From CBDAKK01 sp965196605 (GTDB lineage Bacteria; Spirochaetota; Spirochaetia; WTKD01; G963693115): 64,000 nucleotides of DNA. Location: the NCBI GenBank assembly GCA_965196605.1, contig CBDAKK010000008.1:310001-374000 (forward strand), in the 5' to 3' direction. The position numbers and the translations under genes were made by a program. This document shows, one piece after another, positions 17,755 through 28,694 of the stretch (positions within the stretch are counted from its first letter, which is position 1; every line of letters begins with the position of its first letter). The notes beneath the pieces were generated by a model that saw nothing but the letters and a program-made list of their open reading frames with translations, made no database searches and was not told where the DNA came from.

Positions 17755-18814
17755 GTCTGGGGTCAAAAATATCGCGAAGGCCATCGCCTAAAAAATTCAT
17801 TGCTAATAGGAATACAAACATCATACATGCGGGAAAGAATAGTTGCCAAGGAGCGGAAGTCATTGAGTCTACTGCCTCGCTTATCAATGTTCCCCATGAA
17901 GCTAAGGGGGGAGTAATGCCAAGCCCTAAAAATGATAAAAAAGATTCCAAAATAATGAACATAGGAATGCGTAAGGTTGCGAAAATAATGATGACATTGA
18001 GCGTGTTGGGAATAAGGTGCTTGCCAATTATCCACAATGTTGGAGCGCCCAGAATTTGCGACATTTTGACAAACTCCGAATTTTTCAGCGATATGACTTG
18101 TCCTCGTACTACGCGAGCAGTGGTAAGCCAGCTAATACATATCAAGGCCATAAACAAATTAAACACGTTGCGTCCAAAAAACGCAATAAAAATTACGACA
18201 AGAAAAATATATGGAAGGCCGTATATGACATCTATACATCGAGTGATGAGAAAATCGGTTGTGCCACCTCGAAACCCCGCAAATGCGCCAATGACAGAGC
18301 CAATGAATACTGCGCATAAAGCACCGGAAATACCTATGGTTATTGATATGGTGCTACCCAGAATTACGCGAGAAAGCAAGTCACGTCCGAGATAATCTGT
18401 CCCCCATAGATAGCGGCGTTGATGTACCTTTTGAATTGCGCCGTTTTTGTCAACATACGTTTGCGTGTTTATGCGATGTTTTAATTCTCTAAGAACTTGT
18501 AGTTCTTTTTCATTGAGGTACATGCGTCCATTTTTTTGTGCCCATTTTGTAGTCTCTTTTTCTTTTTTCTCGTAGAGCAGTTCCCCAGAGGTTTTTAAGA
18601 GTGAGGGTGGTAAACTCTGATGAATGGGCACGGCTTTTTTATAGGAATGAAATGGCAAAAATGGGTAGAGGATGATAAGCAAGCCATAGGCGCATAAAAT
18701 AACAAAAGAAATAACAGCGAGCTTATGTGTTAAAAATCTGCGAAGGGCGATTCTCCACAATATAAAGCGGTCTACTTTTTGTTCTTTTAATGGCGTATCG
18801 TGCTTAATTTTCAT
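17741..18814 (-). CDS. oppC: oligopeptide ABC transporter permease OppC
   Basis: The 357-aa inner-membrane permease has an N-terminal helix, a long extracytoplasmic insert (about 55-145) before the conserved WGTDYLGRDLLSRV, then the five-helix BPD_transp_1 core and the EAA-like loop. It pairs with OppB to form the peptide channel. The start overlaps the oppB stop by 4 bases (ATGA type). The insert is longer than in many OppC proteins. Confidence 0.94.
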   Translation of the reverse strand: MKIKHDTPLKEQKVDRFILWRIALRRFLTHKLAVISFVILCAYGLLIILYPFLPFHSYKKAVPIHQSLPPSLLKTSGELLYEKKEKETTKWAQKNGRMYLNEKELQVLRELKHRINTQTYVDKNGAIQKVHQRRYLWGTDYLGRDLLSRVILGSTISITIGISGALCAVFIGSVIGAFAGFRGGTTDFLITRCIDVIYGLPYIFLVVIFIAFFGRNVFNLFMALICISWLTTARVVRGQVISLKNSEFVKMSQILGAPTLWIIGKHLIPNTLNVIIIFATLRIPMFIILESFLSFLGLGITPPLASWGTLISEAVDSMTSAPWQLFFPACMMFVFLLAMNFLGDGLRDIFDPRHEIK

Positions 18815-19758
18815 AGTGCATCCTGCTTATTAATAATACGCGGATCAAGAAAGTTATATACAAGGTCTACAAGAAAATTTGCTACGATTAATATGCTGGA
18901 ATAAATAATAATAATGCTCATGACCATGGGGTAGTCTCTATTAAAAGAGGCTTCAGTGAAAAGTTGCCCAATACCGGGTATGCGAAAAATGCGCTCTATG
19001 ACAACAGAGCCAGTTGCGAGTGAAGCAAATACAGGCGCACAATAGCTTATTACAGGCAGTAATACGCCTTTGAGTACATGTTTTATGAGTATAGCACTCA
19101 TGGGCAGTCCCTTAGAAAACGCTGTGCGAACATAATCAGACTGCAATACGTCTATTGCGCTTGCGCGAGTAAGTCTGGTTATATTTGCTATGTATGGTAG
19201 AGACAATGTAATGAGAGGCATGACCATTGTTTTCCAACCAAAGCGACTTGTAATCCACCCCGATGTTGGTAAAATTTTTAGCGTAAGGGCCATGACGTAT
19301 ACAAGCAAGGGGCCGAGTACAAACAGAGGCAAAGAGTATCCTATGGAAGTTGCTGTGATAGTGCAATAGTCCTGCCATCTGTTGTGATGCAATGCAGCAT
19401 GAAGTCCTGCTATAAGCCCTACCACTAAAATCAACAATAGGGCACAAGTGCCTAAAAGTAATGAATGTGGGAAGGAAGAAGCAATGTAGAAATTGATATT
19501 GCGTTCATAGTGCAAAGATGGTCCGAAATCGCCTCGAATTATACCTTTTACATACAACCAGTATTGCGCTATAAGGGACTTGTCGAGTTTGTATTTTTTC
19601 TCTAATGCTTTTATAGTTTTTTGCGGAAGTTGTTTCTCTGTATCAAAGGGGCCTCCAGGAGCAATGCGAATGATGAAAAAACTGACGGTGATAATGACCC
19701 ATAAGGTTATCATGAGGCCTATGCTTCGTGTGAATAAAAACCGTCGTGCATCGCTCAT
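18811..19758 (-). CDS. oppB: oligopeptide ABC transporter permease OppB
   Basis: The 315-aa permease starts with the family block FLFTRSIGLMITLWVIIT and PGGPFD, and carries six predicted helices with the ATPase-contact loop (DYVRTAFSKGLPMSAILIKH). The end reads DPRIINKQDAL, typical of OppB/DppB. It starts 9 bases after oppA and overlaps oppC. Confidence 0.94.
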   Translation of the reverse strand: MSDARRFLFTRSIGLMITLWVIITVSFFIIRIAPGGPFDTEKQLPQKTIKALEKKYKLDKSLIAQYWLYVKGIIRGDFGPSLHYERNINFYIASSFPHSLLLGTCALLLILVVGLIAGLHAALHHNRWQDYCTITATSIGYSLPLFVLGPLLVYVMALTLKILPTSGWITSRFGWKTMVMPLITLSLPYIANITRLTRASAIDVLQSDYVRTAFSKGLPMSAILIKHVLKGVLLPVISYCAPVFASLATGSVVIERIFRIPGIGQLFTEASFNRDYPMVMSIIIIYSSILIVANFLVDLVYNFLDPRIINKQDAL

Positions 19759-19767
19759 TTCAAATAA

Positions 19768-21354
19768 TCACCGTGGCTTTATAAATTTTAACTGATGCTT
19801 GTCTACAATATTGCTGTAAAAGCCTTGCCATGCGATGTTGTTAAACATATGTGATGAAGTGTAGTAATACAAGGGAATTATTCCTATATCTTTTTCAATT
19901 ATAAGGCTTTCCGCTTCTTTCAGTAAACTCATACGCTTGGGGACGTTTTTAGTTTGTGCTGCCTCTGTCAAAAGAGCGTCGTATTGTGAATTAGCATAGC
20001 GTATGTTATTAGAGGCTCCGTCACTCATATACAAATCTAAAAACGTGTTAGGATCAAGATAATCACCAAACCAAATGCTGCTAGAAATATAGAAATCTCC
20101 CATCCGCCGTTTCTGTAAAAAGGTTTTCCACTCCATGTTTTCTAGCGTAACATGTATTCCCAAATTTTCAAGCCATTCTTGCTGTATGTATTCCGCAATA
20201 CGCTTATTTCCAGTATTGGTATTGTACAAAATGGAAAGTTGAGGAAAGCCTGCACCATTGGCATATCCCGCTTCTGCGAGAAGTTGCTGTGCACGCTTGA
20301 CATCATAGGCCAAGCCACAAACGGGTGTGTAGTTAGCAAGTGGTGGAACGTAGGCATTAGTCGGTATTTGATTTTGACGAAGCACATTTTCTATCAAATC
20401 TTTCTTATCAATGGCGCGTGCAAGAGCCTCGCGTATGCGTACATCCCGTAGCTCGGGTTTCTGCAGATGTAACGAATAATAATATGTTCCAAAGGCTGGC
20501 TCTGAATAATAGTCATTGCGAAGTTTTACTTCATCTATGCGTCCTTGTGGAACACCTATTAACCAGTCGACCTCATTATTGATGTACGAATTGTAATTTG
20601 TGTTCATGTTATCGCCGGACAAAAACACCACGCTATCGAGAGACACATTCTTAGCATCCCAGTAGCGTGGGTTTTTTTCGACCTGCAGTCTCTCTTGTTG
20701 CCTCCACTCTTTGAGCACAAAAGGACCGCTCGAAACTATGTTTTCAGGCAAAGTCCAGTTTTCCCCGTGTTGCTCGACTACATGCTTGGGAACAATGGTA
20801 AAGGCGGGATGCGTTAAAGCATCAAGTACATATGGAAGTGGACCTGTAAGGCTTAATTCAAACCTTCGTTCATCAATTGCTCGTACTCCCAATGCATCAA
20901 CGTCGACCTCTCCCTTATTGTATGCGTATCCATTTTTTACAAACAATGCAGGAAACCATGTGTAGGGACTGGTGGATGAAGGATCTAGTATGCGTCTTAA
21001 TGAAAATAGCACATCCTCGGTAGTAATTGGCATTCCGTCACTCCACACAAGATTATTCCGCAAAGTAAACTTATAAACTAAACCGTCTTCATTAATGCTA
21101 TGAGATTCTACGAGTCCGTTAATGGGTTCTGCTGTTTTAGGATCATGTATGAAAAACGCTTCAAACATGCTTTGAGTAATTCTAGCTTCGATTGTTCCGC
21201 TTATCAGGTATGGGTCTATCGCTTCTGGCTCTGCCCCATTGGCAATAATGAACTCAACATCGTGAAACTTTTGTGCATAACAGCCTCCAAGTAATGTTAT
21301 GAAAAACAACGCGATATATAAAAAAACTGTAACTGCTTGAAAAAAACGATTCAT
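19768..21354 (-). CDS. oppA: oligopeptide-binding lipoprotein OppA
   Basis: The 528-aa extracytoplasmic solute-binding protein (SBP_bac_5 family) has a signal with lipobox LLGGC (Cys about 25). The family signatures follow: GAEPEAIDPYL, LVYKFTLRNNLVWSDG (about 92-107) and LREALARAIDKKDL-like RIREALARAIDKKDL. It delivers peptides to OppBCDF. It is first in the operon, behind an extended -10 promoter. Confidence 0.94.
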   Translation of the reverse strand: MNRFFQAVTVFLYIALFFITLLGGCYAQKFHDVEFIIANGAEPEAIDPYLISGTIEARITQSMFEAFFIHDPKTAEPINGLVESHSINEDGLVYKFTLRNNLVWSDGMPITTEDVLFSLRRILDPSSTSPYTWFPALFVKNGYAYNKGEVDVDALGVRAIDERRFELSLTGPLPYVLDALTHPAFTIVPKHVVEQHGENWTLPENIVSSGPFVLKEWRQQERLQVEKNPRYWDAKNVSLDSVVFLSGDNMNTNYNSYINNEVDWLIGVPQGRIDEVKLRNDYYSEPAFGTYYYSLHLQKPELRDVRIREALARAIDKKDLIENVLRQNQIPTNAYVPPLANYTPVCGLAYDVKRAQQLLAEAGYANGAGFPQLSILYNTNTGNKRIAEYIQQEWLENLGIHVTLENMEWKTFLQKRRMGDFYISSSIWFGDYLDPNTFLDLYMSDGASNNIRYANSQYDALLTEAAQTKNVPKRMSLLKEAESLIIEKDIGIIPLYYYTSSHMFNNIAWQGFYSNIVDKHQLKFIKPR

Positions 21355-21425
21355 GACACATATTCCATTTCAATTACGCACAATAACCATGCTCATTCAA
21401 CAATAGGACGAATTTAATTGCTTTT

Positions 21426-21434
21426 ATTATACCA
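21426..21434 (-). promoter_or_regulatory. extended -10 promoter of the opp operon
   Basis: The minus strand reads TGGTATAAT (21434-21426), a perfect -10 with the TGn extension, about 72 bases ahead of oppA. No good -35 hexamer is visible, as is usual for extended -10 promoters. Confidence 0.6.
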
Positions 21435-21545
21435 TACAGCACCGTGAATTACTCATGCGATTTTTATCGTATGAATCATCTCGAGAATAGCAATATTTTT
21501 ACTTGCTTTCAAAGAATTATGCTATTATAAAAAACAAGCACATAT

Positions 21546-21618
21546 GGCGTCGTACCCAAGCGGTTAAGGGAGAGGTCTGCAAAACCTTCTTGCGCCGGTT
21601 CGAATCCGGCCGACGCCT
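21546..21618 (+). tRNA. tRNA-Cys (GCA)
   Basis: A 73-base cloverleaf: acceptor GGCGTCG pairs with CGACGCC, anticodon loop CTGCAAA gives GCA, T arm GCCGG-TTCGAAT-CCGGC, discriminator T as expected for tRNA-Cys. The 3' CCA is not encoded. Confidence 0.95.
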
Positions 21619-21725
21619 TTCATGTTTTCTATAAGTCCGTGTTGGGGGCAGTAGCGCGAGCATGGCACTCCTAAATTTTGTTAAAAATCAATAAGTGGTA
21701 ATCAAAGATTTGGCGCACTTGTGAG

Positions 21726-21747
21726 AAAAGCCTCGCATGAGGCTTTT
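21726..21747 (-). terminator. terminator hairpin beside tRNA-Val
   Basis: AAAAGCCTC (21726-21734) pairs with GAGGCTTTT (21739-21747), giving a symmetrical stem able to act in both directions. It follows the minus-strand tRNA-Val by 12 bases. Confidence 0.75.
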
Positions 21748-21759
21748 GTGATTCAGTGA

Positions 21760-21832
<73 letters not shown>

Positions 21833-22021
21833 GTACTTTTTTAAAGTGTAAGTGCTTAGTTGCTGTTTGTCAATAAACCTATGCTTGCGTGGGTGGGAGC
21901 AGGTTTAATGAGGCAGTACAATTGAAATGCTGAATGCTCAATGCATGTTTTAAAAGTGTGCTATATAAAAGTTTGAAACTCATTATGTGTTGTACTGTAA
22001 GGCATTTGCAGTGTTTGCGAC

Positions 22022-22054
22022 AAAAAAGGCGCTTCATGTAAAGCGCCTTTTGGG
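22022..22054 (-). terminator. intrinsic terminator of the 182-aa membrane protein gene
   Basis: On the minus strand AAAAGGCGCTT pairs with AAGCGCCTTTT across a short loop and is followed by a T run. It lies about 25 bases after the stop codon at 22079. Confidence 0.85.
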
Positions 22055-22078
22055 GTAATTGTTTGTTACGTGCCTATT

Positions 22079-22627
22079 TTATTGTGACAGCAGTACGCTG
22101 GCGCCTTTGTAAAGCGTAGGCGTGGTAGTTGTTTCACTACCGCTGGTGTAAATTTCGCGTAGCCTGTTGTTTGCTACACCCCACATGGTACCACCAGCTA
22201 TAATGCCAGCACCGCCTATTGTTGTAAATGCAATGCCAGTAGCAAGCATTGCACCACCGAGGCTCCCTGGATTTTTCAAATAGTATGCCATAGCATTAGG
22301 GTTATTGTTACTAAATAGCGTGCCTACAAGGGCAATCTCAACAATTCCTACTATCAGGGAGCTTATTCCAATCCATGTTACGTATTGCCCCACTTTTCGT
22401 AGTTCCAGTGCTTTTTGTTTTTTCCACTCTACTGATTCTCCTTTATTCTGTAAAAGCGCAAAATTGATATTTGCCTGAGGCCTTGCAAAAACGGTTTGCG
22501 AAGTATTGAGTATAGTTGCGTATTGTGGGTTTGTGTACGACATAACGTTTATCTGTGATTGTTGTGCAAATGCTATAGCTGGTGCCACAGACATGCATAT
22601 AAGTATACATATGATAGTGTTTTTCAT
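22079..22627 (-). CDS. secreted or membrane protein of unknown function
   Basis: The 182-aa product has a signal peptide (hydrophobic about 4-20, cleavage likely after AFA, before QQSQ). A polar segment of about 60 residues follows, then two Gly/Ile-rich membrane helices (about 83-104 and 122-150) and a Thr-rich tail. Gly-rich helices joined by a short loop resemble small pore or tail-anchored proteins, but no family is recognised. AAAGGAG precedes the ATG and a good terminator follows. Confidence 0.85.
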   Translation of the reverse strand: MKNTIICILICMSVAPAIAFAQQSQINVMSYTNPQYATILNTSQTVFARPQANINFALLQNKGESVEWKKQKALELRKVGQYVTWIGISSLIVGIVEIALVGTLFSNNNPNAMAYYLKNPGSLGGAMLATGIAFTTIGGAGIIAGGTMWGVANNRLREIYTSGSETTTTPTLYKGASVLLSQ

Positions 22628-22862
22628 GATTTCTCCTTTTATCGTTTTTTATTTGTATAATGACTTAAGTCATATAGGTAGTTATAACTGTAATTTTGTT
22701 TCTGTGTCTATAAACTTTATGTTTATGTTGTTTTTTAGTGTCAGAGTAAAGAGATAGGGCACATTATCTCTATGACTAGAGTGATTATATGGCTTTAATT
22801 ATAGTGTCTATCAAAGGGTATGCATTGCCGTGAAAATTATTTGAAAAAGATAGAAAAAATGC

Positions 22863-22892
22863 TTGACGAGGAATGAGGTGTTTTATTAGTAT
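22863..22892 (+). promoter_or_regulatory. candidate 16S rRNA promoter
   Basis: TTGACG (22863-22868), an 18-base spacer and TAGTAT (22887-22892) lie about 190 bases ahead of the mature 16S end. A second TTGACA at 22931-22936 has no convincing -10. The rest of 22628-23083 holds AT-rich leader sequence and no gene. Confidence 0.35.
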
Positions 22893-23062
22893 TATTAATA
22901 CATCTTCCATCTATGTGTTTTTTCGATGTTTTGACATGACACAGTGAGGAATGTGTTTTTTGATATTTTAAAGAGAAGAGGAGCGGGTGTATGCAATGTA
23001 ATAATTGTATACCCTCAATTTTTTTGAAATAAGCATTCTAGGGTTAACAAACTATATAAATC

Positions 23063-23082
23063 ATTCCTGCTTCGGTAGGAAT
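23063..23082 (+). other. hairpin at the 5' edge of 16S
   Basis: ATTCCT (23063-23068) pairs with AGGAAT (23077-23082) around GCTTCGGT, a stable UUCG-type loop, immediately before the mature 16S start. Probably part of the rRNA leader involved in folding or processing. Confidence 0.5.
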
Positions 23083-23083
23083 A

Positions 23084-24629
<1,546 letters not shown>

Positions 24630-24652
24630 CAGAGAGAAAGGTTACTGTACAT

Positions 24653-24678
24653 GTGGCGTTCACAGCGCCACAAATTTT
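24653..24678 (+). terminator. hairpin ending the 16S transcript
   Basis: GTGGCG (24653-24658) pairs with CGCCAC (24666-24671), followed by AAATTTT. The T tract is weak, but its place 26 bases after the mature 3' end supports a transcription unit containing 16S alone. Confidence 0.5.
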
Positions 24679-25135
24679 CTAAAATGTTTTACGCTCCTCT
24701 TTTCTTTAATTATTAAAAACTTCAAAGTTTGTTTGATTAATTTATTCATAAGCTAAAACTAATACTTTCACCAAAAATTTCATAAGTTTTAATACGTTCT
24801 TTCAAGTTCTACCCCAATGTATGCGTTTGTACTCAATGGAGTCTTGATAATATACTTCTTGGCAAGATTTGCCTACCTATGTCTTCTACTACTTAGCTTG
24901 TGTATTTTTTTGCTATCTTTCTCAATCTCAATTTTTCCTTTTTATTCATCGAAAATATGCTTATTTGCCTATATTTATTTACTTAATTGTATTAGAGTTT
25001 CTAAAATTATTTCTCTGTTTGTTGCTATTGCTTATTACCTATTAGATGTTTTCAGAAGTAATGTTGGTGTAATTTTTTTGATGCTTCTTTTTGTTTATAA
25101 TTAGGGTAAACAATACCTCCTTTAAAATTTGTTTT
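24679..25135. other. AT-rich stretch behind 16S, no supported gene
   Basis: This strongly AT-rich segment would hold the 16S-23S spacer in a normal operon, but no tRNA or 23S start is seen. One plus-strand frame (24817-25104) encodes 95 hydrophobic residues without a ribosome site. The intrinsic terminator at 25136 shows that some transcript may end here. Confidence 0.6.
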
Positions 25136-25165
25136 ACGGTGTCCAATTTGGACGCCGTTTTTTAT
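25136..25165 (+). terminator. strong intrinsic terminator
   Basis: ACGGTGTCC (25136-25144) pairs with GGACGCCGT (25150-25158), nine pairs with one G-U, followed by a T run. It is the first strong terminator after the 16S gene on the plus strand. Confidence 0.85.
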
Positions 25166-25362
25166 TTGTCTTATGTATTCAATATCTACGTCGTGCTATA
25201 GAACGCATGGTATCCTTCCACATACAATGGCCTATTCTTTTTCACTTTCCTGTGCTGATTTGCCACTATCTTTGCTTTGTTTACACATTGCATAATAGCT
25301 TGTGATGATGTTATTAATAGAGTAGAGTCACGTCCGCGTTTCTGTTACCCTATACGTGCCAT

Positions 25363-25448
25363 GATGTTGGCTCCATGTTAATAACACGGGTCACCGTCCA
25401 TGGCGCTCAATGCGTCCCGTGATGTCGGCTCCATATTAATTATACGGG
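25363..25448. repeat. imperfect 28-bp direct repeats
   Basis: GATGTTGGCTCCATGTTAAT (25363) and GATGTCGGCTCCATATTAAT (25421) begin two related 28-base blocks that each end in ACGGG, 58 bases apart. They lie just ahead of the 66-bp array. The sequence from 25166 to 25362 shows no gene. Confidence 0.6.
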
Positions 25449-25462
25449 ACTCCATCCTGCTG

Positions 25463-25914
25463 CGCAGACATGGGACGAGCGACCATCCTGCTTCGCAGAT
25501 ACGGAGTCACTGCTGACAACTGCATCGAGCGGAGCAAGGCGGAGCGTAACATGGATACTCGCAGATACGGAGTCACTGCTGACAACTGCATCGAGCGGAG
25601 CAAGGCGGAGCGTAACATGGATACTCGCAGATACGGAGTCACTGCTGACAGCTGCATCGAGCGGAGCAAAGCGGAGCGTAACATGGATACTCGCAGATAC
25701 GGAGTCACTGCTGACAGCTGCATCGAGCGGAGCAAAGCGGAGCGTAACATGGATACTCGCAGATACGGAGTCACTGCTGACAGCTGCATCGAGCGGAGCA
25801 AAGCGGAGCGTAACATGGATACTCGCAGATACAGAGTCACTGCTGACAGCTGCATCGAGCGGAGCAAAGCGGAGCGTAACATGGATACTCGCAGACATGG
25901 GACGAGCGACCATC
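25463..25914. repeat. 66-bp tandem repeat array (six units) flanked by a direct repeat
   Basis: Units start at 25494, 25560, 25626, 25692, 25758 and 25824, each opening CGCAGATACGGAGTCACTGC and ending GATACT. The first two units share AACTGC...AAGGCGG; the last four share AGCTGC...AAAGCGG. A copy of CGCAGACATGGGACGAGCGA stands on each side (from 25463 and from 25890). Three frames are open across the array because 66 is divisible by three and the unit lacks stops. Codon-like features and a ribosome site are missing, so it is treated as a non-coding VNTR. Confidence 0.92.
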
Positions 25915-26277
25915 TTATTGGCGTCTACGCCCTATGGAGGGACAATTACTTGTTCATGGTAGACTTTGAGGCTAACGTCGTAGAAGTTTAAAGGAGCATA
26001 AGCGCGTCTACTATTTCTCAATATGAAATTGCTACAGAATCAGTAAAGAAAATACTCGGGCATGTAATATATGTAGAAAAATAAGAAATGTAAGTGAAAA
26101 AAAACATGTTAATAAACCGTAAAATTATATAAAAAATTATTATTATTTAATTAAGTTTTTATATTCGTATTATTTATATTTATTTTTTATATTTTGAAAA
26201 TTATATAGAAATTTTCGTTATTTAAATTTTAATTAAAGACTTGAAGTTTTCAATATTGTTTCTATACATAATGTGTT
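25915..26277. other. AT-rich region ahead of the first repeat lipoprotein
   Basis: Very AT-rich from about 26090. The only recognisable elements are a TTGAAG at 26241-26246 and TATACATAAT at 26263-26272, which place a possible promoter directly at the ATG at 26278. No gene is visible. Confidence 0.55.
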
Positions 26278-27120
26278 ATGAATTATTTAAAGTCAAATGA
26301 AAAGCGATATGCTTTCAGGAATATTATTATTATTATTCTAATCACAGTAACCTCGATACTTTTTGTATCTTGTGATCGTGATTTGGAAGAAACTCTTGCT
26401 GCTGGAATGATGGGCGTTATGAAAAAAGGCGGATCCAAAAAATCTGAAGATAATGAAACTCAACAAAAGCCCGCAAGAAAAGCAGGCGAAAGACTGGGAA
26501 AAGATGAAGCTGAGTCAAAAAATCAAGGTACAAAACCAGAAGGTAAAGATGGTGATGTGCTAGAGGGTGAAGATAAGAAACCAGAAGGTAAAAATGGTGA
26601 TGTGCTAGAGGGTGAAGATAAGAAACCAGAAGGTAAAAATGGTGATGTGCTAGAGGGTGAAGATAAGAAACCAGAAGGTAAAGATGGTGATGTGCTAGAG
26701 GGTGAAGATAAGAAACCAGAAGGTAAAAATGGTGATGTGCTAGAGGGTGAAGATAAGAAACCAGAAGGTAAAAATGGTGATGTGCTAGAGGGTGAAGATA
26801 AGAAACCAGAAGGTAAAGATGGTGATGTGTTAGAGGGTGAAGATAAGAAGCCAGAAGGTAAAGAGGGTGATGTGTTAGAGGGTGAAGATAAGAAGCCAGA
26901 AGGTAAAGATGATGCTGAAACAACCATAAAAAAAATACAACGCGAAATGATTGAAGAACAACAACGTGTACTAGAAGAGGCTCGTAAGGCGGAAGAAGCA
27001 CGCAGGGCGGAAGAGGCGCGCAAGGAGGAAGAGGCATTGAGGCTTATGAGAATACGATGGAACCAAGAAGGACGATGTCACGAACTGAAAAAGCTCCGAG
27101 GATTTGGAAGAGGTTGCTGA
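26278..27120 (+). CDS. lipoprotein with eight 15-aa acidic repeats, C-terminus apparently damaged
   Basis: The 280-aa product has a signal with lipobox ILFVSC (Cys about 32) and a GMMGVMKKGGSKKSE block. Eight tandem copies of KPEGK(D/N/E)GDVLEGEDK follow (about 87-206), then a Glu/Ala/Arg-rich helix (EEARRAEEARKEEE). The last 25 residues have no counterpart in the paralogue at 28695. Another frame over the same DNA reads KSSEDLEEVAEKKPTVGG, so a frameshift near 27045-27090 has probably altered the end. No Shine-Dalgarno site; the start context is identical to the paralogue. Probably surface-exposed; function unknown. Confidence 0.8.
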   Translation: MNYLKSNEKRYAFRNIIIIILITVTSILFVSCDRDLEETLAAGMMGVMKKGGSKKSEDNETQQKPARKAGERLGKDEAESKNQGTKPEGKDGDVLEGEDKKPEGKNGDVLEGEDKKPEGKNGDVLEGEDKKPEGKDGDVLEGEDKKPEGKNGDVLEGEDKKPEGKNGDVLEGEDKKPEGKDGDVLEGEDKKPEGKEGDVLEGEDKKPEGKDDAETTIKKIQREMIEEQQRVLEEARKAEEARRAEEARKEEEALRLMRIRWNQEGRCHELKKLRGFGRGC

Positions 27121-27150
27121 AAAGAAGCCAACTGTAGGAGGAGTGGGAGT

Positions 27151-27327
27151 GGGAGTTGTCAATAAACTGTGTAAATGTGATTTGGCGCGCCTTGTTATTT
27201 GCTGTAATTTGATATGTAAAACTCTACATGTAATCTGACAGGCAGATTACATGTAGAGTTTACAGGCTAGCAATGGGAGTGTCAAATAAATTGTGTAAAT
27301 TGGGAGTGTCAAATAAACTGTGTAAAT
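27151..27327. mobile_element. three solitary IS-end-like sequences
   Basis: GTTGTCAATAAACTGTGTAA (about 27154), GTGTCAAATAAATTGTGTAA (about 27279) and GTGTCAAATAAACTGTGTAA (about 27306) are near-identical; the last two form a 27-base tandem. They resemble the ends seen on IS256-type elements beyond the transposase stop. A fourth relative is at 29842-29865. No inverted partner was found upstream of the transposase, so these look like relics. Confidence 0.55.
27219..27261. repeat. perfect 19-bp inverted repeat
   Basis: Left arm 27219-27237 starts AAACTCTACATG; right arm 27243-27261 ends CATGTAGAGTTT; the loop is 5 bases (ACAGG). With one bulge the stem extends to about 22 pairs. No T tract follows. 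It lies between two IS-end relics. Confidence 0.9.
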
Positions 27328-27362
27328 TGAATATTTGACAGATAATTACTTGATATATTTTT

Positions 27363-28491
27363 TCATGATTTGGTCAAAAAAAATACAAAGCCTAAGGGTA
27401 AATTTGGCCAATTTCTCACACGTGTCTTGTTCCATTTTTCCTGCATCTGATAACATGCGCAATAGATGACTTTAAAGGCAGCATCCATAGTCGGGAATGC
27501 TCCCCTATGCTTGGTCTTTTGCTTTATTCTCGCATGCAACGACTCTATAGGATTTGTAGTATAAATCAAACTTCGTACAACCTGCGGATACCCTAAAAAA
27601 GGTACTTAATTCACTCCAGTGCCGTTCCCACGATTTACTGATATGCGGATATTTAGCATCCCATACTTCCTTAAATGCTTCGAGCATATCCTTCGCGGTA
27701 TCTTCAGTATTCGCATGATACACACATTTCAAACCATCGACTAAGGCCTTCCTATCTTTGTATGATACATGTCTCAATGAATCCCTCATCTGATGCACAA
27801 TACATCTTTGTACTTCTGCATTCGGATACACTGCCCTAATCGCAGCCTCAAATCCACTCAACCCATCAACTGCAAATATCAAAACATCTCCTACCCCTCG
27901 TTCTTTCATATCGTTTAATACTCTCAGCCAATATTGAGCACTTTCGTTATTTTCTAGCCACATACCGATAATTTCTTTCTTTCCTTCCACGGTAATCCCG
28001 AGCATGCAGTGTGCGGCAACATTTCTTACCATTCCATCTACCTTGACCTTGATTACTGTCGCATCCATAAATACAATCGAATACACCGACTCCAGTGGTC
28101 TCTTGTGCCATTCTTTTGCCTTCATTATCAGCTGTTCCGTCATATTCGAGATCGTTGTTCTTGATAATTCATATCCGTATAAATCATCTAAATGCTTCTG
28201 TATATCTGTTACTGTCATCCCTTTGGCGTATAACGATATAATCAAATCTTCGCTTCCATTGAGTATAACCTCCCTTTTTTTCACCAGCTTCGGTTCAAAG
28301 GTTCCCTTCCTATCTCGTGGTATTGCCACATCAAACGCCCCATACTGACTCTGTAGCTTCTTCTTGCTATGCCCATTCCGATAGTTCTCATTTCCTACCC
28401 GTTCGTGCTTCTCATGCCCGAGATGCTCTGCTAATTCTCCTCCGCTCATCGTCTGTATTGCCTCTCGCATTATCTCTTTAAACTCATTCAT
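27363..28491 (-). pseudogene. IS256-family (Mutator-type) transposase, frameshifted
   Basis: The first part (from 28491) has LAEHLGHEKHERVGNENYRNG, the first catalytic Asp in IVFMDATVIKVKVDG, and the second in FAVDGLSGFEAAI followed by CIVHQMRDSLRHV. The last catalytic Glu region (LIYTTNPIESLHARIK) is in another frame after TTTTTTAGGG (27600-27591). A one-base change would give about 375 aa. Family members do not normally need frameshifting, so the copy is judged inactive. The frame extends upstream to 28587, but the ATG at 28491 fits the family. No matching terminal repeat is seen on the 5' side. Confidence 0.88.
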
Positions 28492-28694
28492 CACTCCATC
28501 GAGCGACTTAATCTCTCTACTGCTGCTTCTAAGGTGTTTTGAAAAAACGTATACAGAGCATATGTTATATTTTTTGTTCAAATACATTCATCAAAATAAC
28601 GAATTATTTATATTTTACTTAAATTTATTTTTGTTTTATTTTAATTTCAAAAAATAATTGAAATTATAAAAATTCTTTCTATGCATAATGTGTT

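Noticed and set aside
24817..25104. 95-residue hydrophobic frame behind 16S
   Set aside because: AT-rich DNA readily gives hydrophobic frames; no ribosome site. The terminator at 25136 is the only support.
25470..25991. 173-residue frame through the 66-bp repeat
   Set aside because: Three frames are open across the array for arithmetic reasons; no start signal and no signal peptide.
27591..27600. Programmed frameshift at TTTTTTA in the transposase
   Set aside because: The shift needed is +1 (or -2), whereas this heptamer serves -1 slippage; IS256-type enzymes are normally made from one frame.
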